A stretch of 64,000 bases of DNA from the NCBI GenBank assembly GCA_963728835.1, contig CAVSKZ010000002.1, positions 620,001 through 684,000 on the forward strand, given 5' to 3'. Positions 1 through 12,254 of this stretch are shown here, in pieces. The notes under the pieces were generated by a model. That model saw only the letters and a program-made list of their open reading frames with translations. It made no database searches and had not been told where the DNA came from. Origin of the DNA: VRUE01 sp963728835. GTDB taxonomy: Bacteria > Actinomycetota > Thermoleophilia > Solirubrobacterales > 70-9. A program made the position numbers and the translations under genes. Numbering within the stretch: position 1 is the first letter of the stretch; each line of letters starts with the position of its first letter.

Positions 1-693
1 GGCGCCGGCGATCGCGCAGCGCGAGGTGAGGACGGCGTGGCGGTCGCGGGGGATCACCTGCGTCGCCACGTCCTCGCGCCCGAGCCCGAGCCGCTCCATC
101 ACCCGCGCCTCGACCGCGGGCGACACCGATGCGTAGGTGCCGACGGCGCCGGAGAGCTTGCCGAAGGAAAGCTGCTCGAAGGCGTCGGTCAGCCTCGCCA
201 GGTTGCGGTCTGCCTCGAAGGCGAACCCGGCCAGCCGCAGGCCGAAGGTGGTCGGCTCGGCGTGGACGCCGTGGGTGCGGCCGACGCAGAGGGTGTCCCG
301 GTGCTCCATCGCCCGCTCCACCAGCGCATCGCGATAGGCGCGCGCACCCTTCAGCACCACCTCGCCGGCCTCGCGCAGCTGCAACGCCAGCGCCGTGTCG
401 AGCACGTCGGAAGAGGTCAGCCCATAGTGGATCCAGCGCCCATGCTCGCCGACCGACTCGGCCACCACGTCCACGAAGGCCGCCACGTCGTGGTCGGTCA
501 CCTTCTCCCGCTCGTTGACGGCCTCGACGGTGAACGCCGCGTCGGCCCTGCAGGCTTCCGCGGCCTCCCGGGGAACGACGCCCTCCTCGGCCCACGCCTC
601 GGTTGCCGCCAGCTCGACCTCCAGCCAGCACTCCAGCTTCCGCTGCGGTGACCAGACCTCGCCGATCTCAGCCCGCGTGTACCGGGAAATCAC
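1..693 (-). CDS. purB: Adenylosuccinate lyase, N-terminal part (cut by window edge)
   Basis: Adenylosuccinate lyase cleaves SAICAR to AICAR plus fumarate and adenylosuccinate to AMP in cytosolic purine synthesis. The 231 visible residues begin (M)ISRYTRAEIGEVW and contain HYGLTSSDVLDTALALQL, the N-terminal active-site strand of the fumarase/aspartase superfamily, then VGRTHGVHAEPTTFG with the catalytic His region. The SxxKxNP signature loop lies beyond the left edge. The GTG start at 693 overlaps the purE stop by four bases (GTGA), so the two are probably translationally coupled. Recognition is firm; only the C-terminal half is missing. Confidence 0.95.
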   Translation of the reverse strand, partial: MISRYTRAEIGEVWSPQRKLECWLEVELAATEAWAEEGVVPREAAEACRADAAFTVEAVNEREKVTDHDVAAFVDVVAESVGEHGRWIHYGLTSSDVLDTALALQLREAGEVVLKGARAYRDALVERAMEHRDTLCVGRTHGVHAEPTTFGLRLAGFAFEADRNLARLTDAFEQLSFGKLSGAVGTYASVSPAVEARVMERLGLGREDVATQVIPRDRHAVLTSRCAIAGA

Positions 694-1172
694 GCGTTGA
701 TTATCCGCGCCGCGAGGATGCCGGCGTTCTTGGCCCCGTCGATCGCGACGCAGGCGACGGGAATCCCCGGCGGCATCTGCACCGCCGAGAGCAGTGCGTC
801 GAGCCCGCCCAGCGACTTGCCCAGGATCGGCACGCCGATCACCGGCAGGTCGCTGTGCGCTGCGGCGACGCCGGGCAGCGCCGCCGACATCCCGGCGCCG
901 GCGATGATCACCTTCAGCCCGCGCATCCGCGCGTTGGTGCAGTACTCGCTAACCAGCTCGGGGTCGCGGTGGGCGCTCATCACCCGCATCTCGTGGCTGA
1001 TCCCGGCCTCGTCGAGGGCGGCGCCGGCGGCTTCCATCTTGGGCATGTCGTTCTTCGAGCCCATGATGATCCCGACCAGGGGCGCGTCGACGTCGATCTC
1101 CTCAAAAGCCTCGTCGGCCTCGGGCGACGGGGTCGGCTCGGTGGGCTGGGGCTCCTCTGAGATCTCGCTCAT
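690..1172 (-). CDS. purE: N5-carboxyaminoimidazole ribonucleotide mutase PurE
   Basis: Class I PurE converts N5-CAIR to CAIR in purine synthesis. In 160 residues it has the phosphate-binding GIIMGSKNDMPKM, the MSAHRDPE loop with the catalytic His, and the AGMSAALPGVAAAHSDLPVI segment. About 30 acidic/proline-rich residues precede the fold and look like a disordered extension. An ATG start with AGGAAAGAG just upstream supports the start. It overlaps purB by four bases and lies 21 bp after purD, so purD-purE-purB is probably one transcript. The purK partner is not in the window. Confidence 0.95.
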   Translation of the reverse strand: MSEISEEPQPTEPTPSPEADEAFEEIDVDAPLVGIIMGSKNDMPKMEAAGAALDEAGISHEMRVMSAHRDPELVSEYCTNARMRGLKVIIAGAGMSAALPGVAAAHSDLPVIGVPILGKSLGGLDALLSAVQMPPGIPVACVAIDGAKNAGILAARIINA

Positions 1173-1193
1173 CTCTTTCCTCTCTGTGACTGG

Positions 1194-2468
1194 CTAGCTG
1201 GCGACGCGGTCGACCGCTCGGGCCGCGATGTCGGAGCGCATCTGCATCCCGTCGAACTCGATCCGCCTGGCGGCATCGTATGCACGATCGCGGGCCTCGG
1301 CCGGCGTCGCCGCCAGCGCGGTCACGTTGAGCACGCGCCCGCCGGCGGTGACGACCTCGCCGCCGCGGGCGGCGGTTCCCGCGTGCGCGATCTCGGCCAG
1401 CTCGGCGGCGGCGTCGAGGCCGCGGATCACCTCGCCCTTCGAGGAGGACTCGGGATAGCCCGCCGAGGCGAGCACCAGCGTCACCGCCCAGTCCTCGGAG
1501 AACTCCGCCTCGGCCCCCGCCAGGCCCCCCGGCTCGCGCGCGGCGAGGCAGAGGTCGACCAGGTCCGAGCGCAGCCGCGGCAGCACCGCCTGGGTCTCGG
1601 GGTCGCCGAAGCGGGTGTTGAACTCGAGCACCCTGGGGCCGCCGGAGCCGATCATCAGCCCCGCGTAGAGGACGCCGTGGAAGGGCCGTCCCCGCCGTGC
1701 CATCGCGGCGACGATCGGGCGGTGGACCGCGTCGACGATCTCCTCGACCTCGGCCGGGCCGAAGCCGGGCACCGGCGAGTAGCTGCCCATGCCGCCGGTG
1801 TTGGGACCCTCGTCGCCGTCGAAGATCCGCTTGTAGTCCTGAGCCGGCGCCAGGGGCACGACGTTCTCGCCGTCACACAGGGCGAGCAGCGAGAGCTCCT
1901 CGCCCTCGAGGAACTCCTCCAGCACGACGGTCGTCTCGCCGAAGCGCCGCTCGGTGAAGAAGACGTCGACCGCCTCTCGCGCCTCGGCCTCGCTCTGGCA
2001 GATGATCACGCCCTTGCCCGCCGCGAGGCCGTCGGCCTTCAGCACCGCCGGGTAGGAGGCGCCGGCCAGCTGCGCGACCGCCTCCTCGCGGCTGTGCAGC
2101 AGCGTGTGCGAAGCGGTCGGCACCCCCGCCTCGGCCATCAGCTCCTTGGCGAAGGCCTTCGAGCCCTCCAGCTCCGCCGCCGCCGCGCTGGGGCCGAAGG
2201 CCGGCATCCCGCCGTCCTCGAGCGCGTCGACGACGCCCGCCACCAGGGCGGCCTCCGGCCCGACCACGACCAGGTCGACACCGCGCTCGCTCGCCGCCGC
2301 GACGATCGCCTCGACGTCGTCGGCCGCGACGTCGGCCAGGCACTCGGCGTCGGCGGCGATCCCGGCGTTGCCCGGCGCGCAGAGCAGCTCGGGCGCGTGC
2401 GCGGACCGCCCCAGCGCCCGCACGATCGCGTGCTCGCGCCCACCTCCCCCGACGACCAGGATCTTCAA
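1194..2468 (-). CDS. purD: Phosphoribosylamine-glycine ligase (GAR synthetase)
   Basis: PurD is an ATP-grasp ligase joining glycine to phosphoribosylamine, the second step of de novo purine synthesis. The 424 residues match the family length. Visible motifs are VVGGGGREHAIVRAL at the N-terminus, LKADGLAAGKGVIIC in the ATP-grasp core, GGMGSYSPVP, and LEFNTRFGDPETQAVLPRL with the metal/ATP ligands near residue 285. Translation appears to start at TTG (2468), one base after the stop of the GYD-domain gene, which implies coupling with it. The downstream neighbour is purE. Confidence 0.96.
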   Translation of the reverse strand: MKILVVGGGGREHAIVRALGRSAHAPELLCAPGNAGIAADAECLADVAADDVEAIVAAASERGVDLVVVGPEAALVAGVVDALEDGGMPAFGPSAAAAELEGSKAFAKELMAEAGVPTASHTLLHSREEAVAQLAGASYPAVLKADGLAAGKGVIICQSEAEAREAVDVFFTERRFGETTVVLEEFLEGEELSLLALCDGENVVPLAPAQDYKRIFDGDEGPNTGGMGSYSPVPGFGPAEVEEIVDAVHRPIVAAMARRGRPFHGVLYAGLMIGSGGPRVLEFNTRFGDPETQAVLPRLRSDLVDLCLAAREPGGLAGAEAEFSEDWAVTLVLASAGYPESSSKGEVIRGLDAAAELAEIAHAGTAARGGEVVTAGGRVLNVTALAATPAEARDRAYDAARRIEFDGMQMRSDIAARAVDRVAS

Positions 2469-2469
2469 G

Positions 2470-2751
2470 CTAGAGAGAGGAGGCCAGGTCGTCGGCCGGC
2501 ATCGCCGCCAAGGTCTGACTCGTCATCGTCCCGCGCGACCCAAGCTCAACGGAGACCTTGGCCATCGTCTTCTCGTCAGGCGCCTCGACGACGGTGACGA
2601 AGTCGTACTGCCCCAGCGTCGCGTACTGAGCGATCACCTTGGCCCCGATCTGCTCGACCTCCTTGTTCACCTCGGCCACCCTGCCGGGATTGTTCTTCAG
2701 CGTCCGTACACCCTCAGCAGTCAAATTCGTAAGCATCACGTAAGTCGGCAT
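2470..2751 (-). CDS. GYD-domain protein
   Basis: This 93-residue protein starts MPTYVMLTNLTAEGVRTLKN and contains the LGQYDFVTVVEAPDEKTMAK stretch typical of GYD-domain proteins, small dimeric ferredoxin-like folds with no settled biochemical role. The ATG is preceded by GGAG at six bases. It is the first gene of the block GYD-purD-purE-purB, which suggests shared expression with purine genes but says nothing about function. The long hairpin at 2800-2867 separates it from the lytic transglycosylase gene, so its promoter probably lies at or just after that hairpin. Confidence 0.85.
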   Translation of the reverse strand: MPTYVMLTNLTAEGVRTLKNNPGRVAEVNKEVEQIGAKVIAQYATLGQYDFVTVVEAPDEKTMAKVSVELGSRGTMTSQTLAAMPADDLASSL

Positions 2752-2799
2752 GGCAATCTCCTCTCGGGGACGGGGACTTCGAGCCTACTACCCGGCGGG

Positions 2800-2867
2800 A
2801 GGGGAGTCGGGGGTCTCTCCCCAGGCCGCTTCGCGGGAGTTCCTGGGGAGAGACCCCCGACTCCCCT
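2800..2867. repeat. Long inverted repeat H1, 26-bp perfect arms
   Basis: The arms 2800-2825 and 2842-2867 are perfectly complementary. The 16-base loop (2826-2841) is CCGCTTCGCGGGAGTT: a mini-hairpin followed by GGAGTT. There is no T tract on either side. It lies downstream of the lytic transglycosylase stop and upstream of the GYD gene on the minus strand, so a U-less (I-shaped) terminator is the conservative reading. Loops of the same plan occur in H3 and H4. Confidence 0.9.
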
Positions 2868-2875
2868 GTCCGGTC

Positions 2876-4519
2876 TCAGCTGTCGTAGCCCGCGTGGATG
2901 TGGTCGCAATGGTCCGAGCGCGCGAAAGCTGGCCCGGAACCGTCCACGTCGAAGCAGTAGATGAGCTCAGTGGGGTGAGCGGGGGCGGGTAGGTAGGCGA
3001 GTGTGCTGGCGAGTTCCGCGCAGGGGGCCGAAGGGGAAGTGTCTGTGCAGGAGACGCCGTCGACGGCGGCGATGTCCAGCGCCCGCCCGTAGTAGTGGTT
3101 GGAGATGCCGCCTTCGACCGTGTGCATCGAGTGGTCGGAGCGCAGCGAGGAGATCGTCAGCTGATGGTCCTGGGTGATCGCCCCGATCAGGCCGACGATG
3201 CGGGGGTCGATCGCGCCGCTGGTCAGGTCGCGCAGCTCGAGGTCGTTGGAAAGGGTGAGGTTGCTCCAGTCGATCGGCGCGATCACCGCATTGGGCAGCG
3301 CCAGCGTCCACTCGACCGGGGTGGCGACGCACTCCCCTTCCAGGGCTTCGGCCTCGGCGACGACGGCCTCGACGTACCACGCCGCCTGGTTGTGGGTGAA
3401 GACCCCCGCCCGCAGGTCGCCGCGCGACCAGATCAGCCGCGCCATCGTCGCGGCCGAGTCGGCCGGGCTGGCGCGGACGATGCGGCCGTCTGCGTTGCCG
3501 TCGACGGCGTAGCGCTGCCACTCGGTGGAGTCGAGGCCCAGCGGCCCGGCGCTGCTCAGCTGCTCGGGGTCCATGCCGGTGCCGAAGTTCGACTCGAGCC
3601 GGGCGATCGCGGCAAGCGCCCAGACGCCGCGGCGGCCGAGGCCGTAGCGGGTGGCGGCGTCCTCGAAGGCACGCATGTAGCTCTCGGGGACCCTCTCGCG
3701 CCAGGCCGCGGGCAGCTCGCAGTCCAGTTCCTGCAGCTGGGGCTGCAGCGAGAAGGCGCCGGCGCTGCCGATCCCGCCGTAGCAGGCGGCGTTGGCCAGA
3801 ACCTCGGCGACGTACCAGTCGGCGTGGTTGTAGGCGAAGATCGCGCCGTAGGTGTCCTCGGGCATCCCCGCCGCGCTCAGGTAGTTGGCGGCGGCGAAGA
3901 TCGCGTCTTCGGGGTTGTAGGGGTCGGCGACCCCGTCGCCGTTGGCGTCGACGCCGTAGGCCTCCCAGCTGGAGGGGATGAACTGCATCCAGCCCATCGC
4001 CCCGGCCGAGGAGATGTTGAGGTTCGTGCCGAAGGCGGTCTCGATCTCGTTGATCCCCGCCAGGACCGCAGCGCCCTGGGGACCGAGCCCGTAGGTCGCG
4101 GCGGCCCGCTGGTAGATCGGGATCAGCACCGGCGGCACGCCCGAGGTGGCGCAGCTCGAGCTGGGGATCGAGGGGATGGCGAACACCTCGCCGGGAGTGG
4201 CGGGCGCGGTCGAGGCGCCGTCGGACTCGGGTGAAGGGGTCGGCTCGGTCTCCGGCGGCTCCGGCGTCTTGCCCGGAGCGGTGCCTCCGCTGGGGCCGGG
4301 CTTCGGCTCGGCGACGGATGGCGCCAGCGTGTCGCCCTGCTCGACCGCCGGCCCGCTGGAGACGGGGGGTGCGGGGATCGGCGCCGGCGCCGCCGTTTCG
4401 CTTGCGGGCGCTTCGGTCTGGGCGCCGAGCGTCCCGGGAGCTTCTTCGGCCGCGGCGCTCGATGCCGTCAGCGCGGCCGCGATCGCCGCCGCGAGCAGGA
4501 TGTTGCGGAGCCTTGCCAT
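2876..4519 (-). CDS. Secreted lytic transglycosylase, two LT-like domains plus M15-like C-terminus
   Basis: This 547-residue exported protein probably cleaves or remodels peptidoglycan. Residues 1-24 form a signal peptide; 25-115 are a Pro/Ala/Glu-rich linker. Residues 132-245 resemble a lytic transglycosylase domain with the catalytic Glu in INEIETAFG (about 158) and SAGAMGWMQFIPSSW. Residues 281-390 look like a second copy, with IARLESNFG (Glu about 309) and SSAGPLGLDSTEW. Residues 440-547 carry SNHYYGRALDIAAVDG and SDHCDHIHAGYDS, the H...D...HxH arrangement of M15/D,D-peptidase-like folds. The ATG overlaps the stop of the upstream membrane-protein gene by one base (TGATG), so the two are probably coupled. 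The domain assignment of the last 110 residues is inference. Confidence 0.82.
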   Translation of the reverse strand: MARLRNILLAAAIAAALTASSAAAEEAPGTLGAQTEAPASETAAPAPIPAPPVSSGPAVEQGDTLAPSVAEPKPGPSGGTAPGKTPEPPETEPTPSPESDGASTAPATPGEVFAIPSIPSSSCATSGVPPVLIPIYQRAAATYGLGPQGAAVLAGINEIETAFGTNLNISSAGAMGWMQFIPSSWEAYGVDANGDGVADPYNPEDAIFAAANYLSAAGMPEDTYGAIFAYNHADWYVAEVLANAACYGGIGSAGAFSLQPQLQELDCELPAAWRERVPESYMRAFEDAATRYGLGRRGVWALAAIARLESNFGTGMDPEQLSSAGPLGLDSTEWQRYAVDGNADGRIVRASPADSAATMARLIWSRGDLRAGVFTHNQAAWYVEAVVAEAEALEGECVATPVEWTLALPNAVIAPIDWSNLTLSNDLELRDLTSGAIDPRIVGLIGAITQDHQLTISSLRSDHSMHTVEGGISNHYYGRALDIAAVDGVSCTDTSPSAPCAELASTLAYLPAPAHPTELIYCFDVDGSGPAFARSDHCDHIHAGYDS

Positions 4520-5424
4520 CAGCCGAGCACGTCCGTGACCTGCCACTGGCCGGACCCCTTGTCGCGCTGGACGTCGATGCGCAGCTCGCTGGTGACGCCG
4601 ACGCGTAGCAGCGAGGCGCTGAGCGTGAAGGTATCGCCGCTGCGCGGCCCCGGCACCACGTTCAGCACCTTTGCCTTGGGGACCTTGACGTTGGCGGGGA
4701 GGCGGGGCGGGCGGCGGAGCAGGGCCTTGGTCAGGCGCGGGCTCGCCGTCGCGTCGAGGGTGGCCCGGACCTTGGCGTTGCTGTGCCCGGTCTCGTAGAG
4801 GACGAAGGCGTCCGAGAAGCGGCGCGCGACGTCGATCGCCGCCGGCCCCGGGTCCTCCGCCTCGCCGCTGGCGCTGGCGAGCGCCGCTGCGGTGGGGTCC
4901 TCGGGGGGCTCGGCCGCGGTGCCGGGATCGCTGCTGATCACCGTGTCGGCCTCGGCGACCTTCGTCTTCGCGACTTCGCCGCTCTCCGGCACGAAGTCGG
5001 GGACGGCGCCCTGGAGGACGGGGGCCGCCGGGTCCGGCTCGGGAGTCTCCACGGAGGTCTTGACGGGGGCGACGACGATGGCCGGCTCTTCGCCGTTCCC
5101 TTCGCCCCCTCTGATCGCGGCGAAGGAAAGCGCCCCCACCGCGAGCAGGGCCACCCCGCCAAGCACGGCCGCCCGGCCGGGCACACCCCACCTGGCGGTC
5201 CGTTCGCCGAGCGGCCAGACCACGGCCCGCTCGACCGTCCAGGCGACCCGCTCGAACGGCCACCTGAGGACGTCGAAGAGGCTGCGCAGAAAGTCGGAGA
5301 CAGGCCAGGCGACCCGCTCCTGGATCGCTCCGCCGGTGTCGCGCACGCGAGTGCCGGCGGCAGCGCCCAGCGCACGCAGTCGCGGGACTCTACGCCCAGC
5401 GTTGATTTGGGGTCGTCGGATCAT
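4519..5424 (-). CDS. Single-pass membrane protein with NTF2-like C-terminal domain (unknown function)
   Basis: About 301 residues. A basic cytoplasmic N-terminus is followed by amphipathic segments (FLRSLFDVLRWPFERVAW), one transmembrane helix (AAVLGGVALLAVGALSF), and an extracellular acidic/proline-rich linker. The C-terminal ~110 residues (ARRFSDAFVLYETG through VTDVLG) have the alpha/beta pattern of NTF2-like domains such as those of TcpC-type proteins. It is coupled by a 1-base overlap to the lytic transglycosylase, so a role next to peptidoglycan cleavage is likely. The start is uncertain: ATG at 5424 was chosen; an in-frame TTG lies at 5442. Confidence 0.7.
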   Translation of the reverse strand: MIRRPQINAGRRVPRLRALGAAAGTRVRDTGGAIQERVAWPVSDFLRSLFDVLRWPFERVAWTVERAVVWPLGERTARWGVPGRAAVLGGVALLAVGALSFAAIRGGEGNGEEPAIVVAPVKTSVETPEPDPAAPVLQGAVPDFVPESGEVAKTKVAEADTVISSDPGTAAEPPEDPTAAALASASGEAEDPGPAAIDVARRFSDAFVLYETGHSNAKVRATLDATASPRLTKALLRRPPRLPANVKVPKAKVLNVVPGPRSGDTFTLSASLLRVGVTSELRIDVQRDKGSGQWQVTDVLG

Positions 5425-5464
5425 CGAGTTGAAGCTTCCCAAGCTTACGTCGGAATCTCGCCCC

Positions 5465-5498
5465 GAATCCTGAAATCCGGCGCTCTGGATTGCGATTC
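5465..5498. terminator. Possible hairpin downstream of clpB
   Basis: Two nested 5-bp stems (GAATC/GATTC outside, AATCC/GGATT inside) lie in the ~120-bp gap after clpB, a stretch of visibly lower GC than its surroundings. It could end the chaperone transcript or be promoter sequence for the gene starting at 5424. No U tract is present, so the call is weak. Confidence 0.3.
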
Positions 5499-5544
5499 CC
5501 AGCTAAGCCTCCCGTCCATCCCAGCAGAATTATGCGGTGCTTAG

Positions 5545-8116
<2,572 letters not shown>

Positions 8117-8130
<14 letters not shown>

Positions 8131-8422
8131 CGGCTCCCCTTTCGAGCTCTCTGAGCCTGCGTTCCAGCATCAGCACCCTCTCCACTCCGGCCAGGTTCAG
8201 GCCTTCGGCGGTCAGCTGCTGGATGCGCCGCAGTCGCTCCACGTCCCGCTGCGAGTAGAGGCGGGTGTTCTTCGGCGAGCGCTTGGGCTGGATCAGCCCC
8301 CGAGCCTCGTACACGCGCAGCGTCTGCGGGTGCATGTGAGCAAGCTCGGCGGCGACCGAGATCATGAAGACGCCCTGATCGGAGTCGATCGAGACCTCGA
8401 TGCGTTCGCGCCGGACGCTCAC
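8117..8422 (-). CDS. hspR: HspR, MerR-type heat-shock repressor
   Basis: A 101-residue MerR-family regulator. The N-terminal winged helix reads VFMISVAAELAHMHPQTLRVYE followed by RGLIQPKRSPKNTRLYSQRD, the wing typical of HspR, then a dimerisation helix. HspR of actinobacteria represses the dnaK and clpB promoters with DnaK as corepressor, binding HAIR sites; the position inside the operon predicts autoregulation. The GTG start overlaps the dnaJ stop by four bases. A perfect HAIR palindrome was not found before dnaK. Confidence 0.93.
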
Positions 8423-9522
8423 CGGCGCCCCGCTTTCGCCAGGAGATCGGCGCGCGGGTCAGAGCCGTTGAAGGCTTCTGCGAGCTTCTCTGCGGCCGCC
8501 TCCTGCTCCTCGGTCAGCTCCTCGGGCACCTCGATCTCGAGCCGGTAGCGGATGTCGCCGTTTCCGCCGCCGCGTGGCTTCGGCGCTCCCTCCCCGCGCA
8601 GGCGCTGGATCGAGCCGTGCCTGGTGCCGGGCCCGACCTTGATCTTCTTCGTGCCCGCCAGCGTCGGCACCTCGATCGTCGCCCCGCGCAGCGCCTCGGC
8701 GATCGTGATCGGCACCGTCACCTCGAGGTTGCCGCCGTCGAGTCGCTTGAAGACCGGCGAGCCGGCGACGCGGGTGACGACGAAGAGGTCTCCGGGGGGG
8801 CCGCCGCGCGGGCCTGCCTCGCCCTTGCCGGCGAGACGGATGCGCGCCCCCTCCCTGACCCCGGCGGGGATCTTCACCTTGTAGCGCTTGGTTTGCTGGG
8901 TGACTCCCGATCCGGCGCACGTCGGGCAGGGGTCCTCGATTACCTGCCCCTGGCCGCCGCATTGGGGGCAGGGCTGGCTGATCGAGAAGAAGCCCTGGCT
9001 CTGCGCGTCGATGCCGCGCCCTTCGCAGCGCGGGCAGGTGACCGGGCTGGTCCCCGGCTTGGCGCCGCTGCCGTGGCAGGTCGGGCAGCGTTCGGCCTTC
9101 GGCACCGTGACCTGGACCTGCGCCCCGTTGATCGCCTCCTCGAAGCTGAGCGAGATCTCGGTTTCGAGGTCGCGCCCACGCGCCTGTTGCGGTCGCGCCC
9201 GCCCACCGCCGCCGCGGCCGAAGATGTTGGAGAAGATGTCGCCGACGTCGAACCCGCCCGCAGCGCCCCCGGCACCGAACGGCCCGCCTCCGGGCCCTCC
9301 GCCGCCGAACATCCCTCCGCCTGCGTCGTATGCCTTGCGCTTCTCTGAATCCGACAGGGTGTCGTACGCCCCCTGGACCTCCTTGAAGCGCTCCTCCGCC
9401 TTCGGATCGTCAGGGTTGCGGTCCGGGTGGTACTTGCGCGCCAGCTTCCGGTACGCCTTCTTGATCTCCTCGTCCGACGCCCCTTTGGCGACGCCGAGCA
9501 CCTTGTAGAGATCGTCAGCCAC
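8419..9522 (-). CDS. dnaJ: Chaperone protein DnaJ
   Basis: A type I J-protein of 367 residues that stimulates DnaK ATPase and delivers clients. The J-domain (1-70) has the YHPDRNP motif, followed by a Gly/Phe-rich stretch (about 72-110). A zinc-binding region has four CxxCxGxG repeats (CPTCHGSG, CPRCEGRG, CPQCGGQG, CPTCAGSG), then the substrate-binding C-terminal domains. The start is GTG (VADDLYKVLGV). It is three bases downstream of grpE and overlaps hspR by four. Confidence 0.96.
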   Translation of the reverse strand: MADDLYKVLGVAKGASDEEIKKAYRKLARKYHPDRNPDDPKAEERFKEVQGAYDTLSDSEKRKAYDAGGGMFGGGGPGGGPFGAGGAAGGFDVGDIFSNIFGRGGGGRARPQQARGRDLETEISLSFEEAINGAQVQVTVPKAERCPTCHGSGAKPGTSPVTCPRCEGRGIDAQSQGFFSISQPCPQCGGQGQVIEDPCPTCAGSGVTQQTKRYKVKIPAGVREGARIRLAGKGEAGPRGGPPGDLFVVTRVAGSPVFKRLDGGNLEVTVPITIAEALRGATIEVPTLAGTKKIKVGPGTRHGSIQRLRGEGAPKPRGGGNGDIRYRLEIEVPEELTEEQEAAAEKLAEAFNGSDPRADLLAKAGRR

Positions 9523-9525
9523 CGG

Positions 9526-10187
9526 CTACTCGCTCACCACCACGCGCGCCGGCCGGATCAGCTGCTCGCCCAGCCGGTACCCCTTCTGCATCACCTCGAC
9601 GACCGTGCCGGACTCGACCCCGTCCGCAGCCACCGTCGAAAGCGCCTCATGGGCAGTGGGATCGAACTTCTCTCCCTTCGGGTCCACCGCCTCGACCCCG
9701 TTCCGACCCAAGCTCTCGCGCAGGCTTCGAAATACGAGCAGCACCCCATGGGAAAGCCCGTCCTCCGAATCCCCCTCCGGATCCAACCCAGCAGCCTGAA
9801 TAGCCCGCTCCAGGTCATCCAGAACAGGCACCACCTCCCGAACCACCTCAGCTTTCCCCCTCCCGGCCGCAGCCTGAACCTCGGCACTCATCCGCTTCCG
9901 GTAGTTCTCGAAGTCGGCCTGAGCCCGCTTCGCGAGTTCCAGGTACTCGTCCCGCTCCCGCTGGGCGTCCGCCAGCAGCGCATCGAAGTCCTGCTCGACT
10001 TGCTCAGACGCATCTCCCGCGGGTGGCGGTGTAGGGGGTACCGCCCCTGAGGACGCTTTAGCGACCGGAGGGGGCGGTGGGTCCCCTGCGCCGACAGGAC
10101 CCGCGGGCCGATCCGGCTGACCCTCCCCTTCCCCCGCGACAGGACCCGCGGCCGACGGGTCGGTCCCTAGATCGTCCTGGGACTCCC

Positions 10188-10191
<4 letters not shown>
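9526..10191 (-). CDS. grpE: Nucleotide exchange factor GrpE
   Basis: GrpE releases ADP from DnaK. In 221 residues there is an acidic, Pro/Gly-rich N-terminal extension of about 55 residues, a long helix with LADAQRERDEYLELAKRAQA and FENYRKRM, and a C-terminal beta domain ending in GYRLGEQLIRPARVVVSE, the standard family ending. The GTG start overlaps the dnaK stop by four bases (GTGA), so translation is probably coupled to dnaK. The N-terminal extension is longer than usual and low in complexity. Confidence 0.95.
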
Positions 10192-12089
<1,898 letters not shown>

Positions 12090-12138
12090 TATCAAGTACC
12101 TCCAGCTCTAGTTCGGTCTGCTAAGAAATCTAAGCGTG

Positions 12139-12166
12139 AGTATGGCAGATTTTTGCCGAAGTGCAA
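12139..12166 (-). promoter_or_regulatory. Candidate dnaK promoter
   Basis: On the minus strand TTGCAC (12166-12161) and CATACT (12144-12139) are separated by 16 bp, giving a start about 40 bases before dnaK. A half-site ACTCACG overlapping the -10 resembles one arm of a HAIR element (ACTCAAG), but no second arm is seen at the right distance. The surrounding 70 bp are AT-rich compared with the flanking genes. TATAGT at 12179-12184 could be the -10 of the divergent gene. Confidence 0.4.
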
Positions 12167-12254
12167 ACCTTTGCCACGTATAGTGGGTTTGCGGGTAGTG
12201 GAGGCGCCTCGACCAAACCACCCGGTTGCCCGGGTGCCGACGAGGAGGATCAAC

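Noticed and set aside
12096..12180. HAIR element for HspR before dnaK
   Set aside because: Only one half-like site (ACTCACG) is seen; the second arm at 7-bp spacing is absent.
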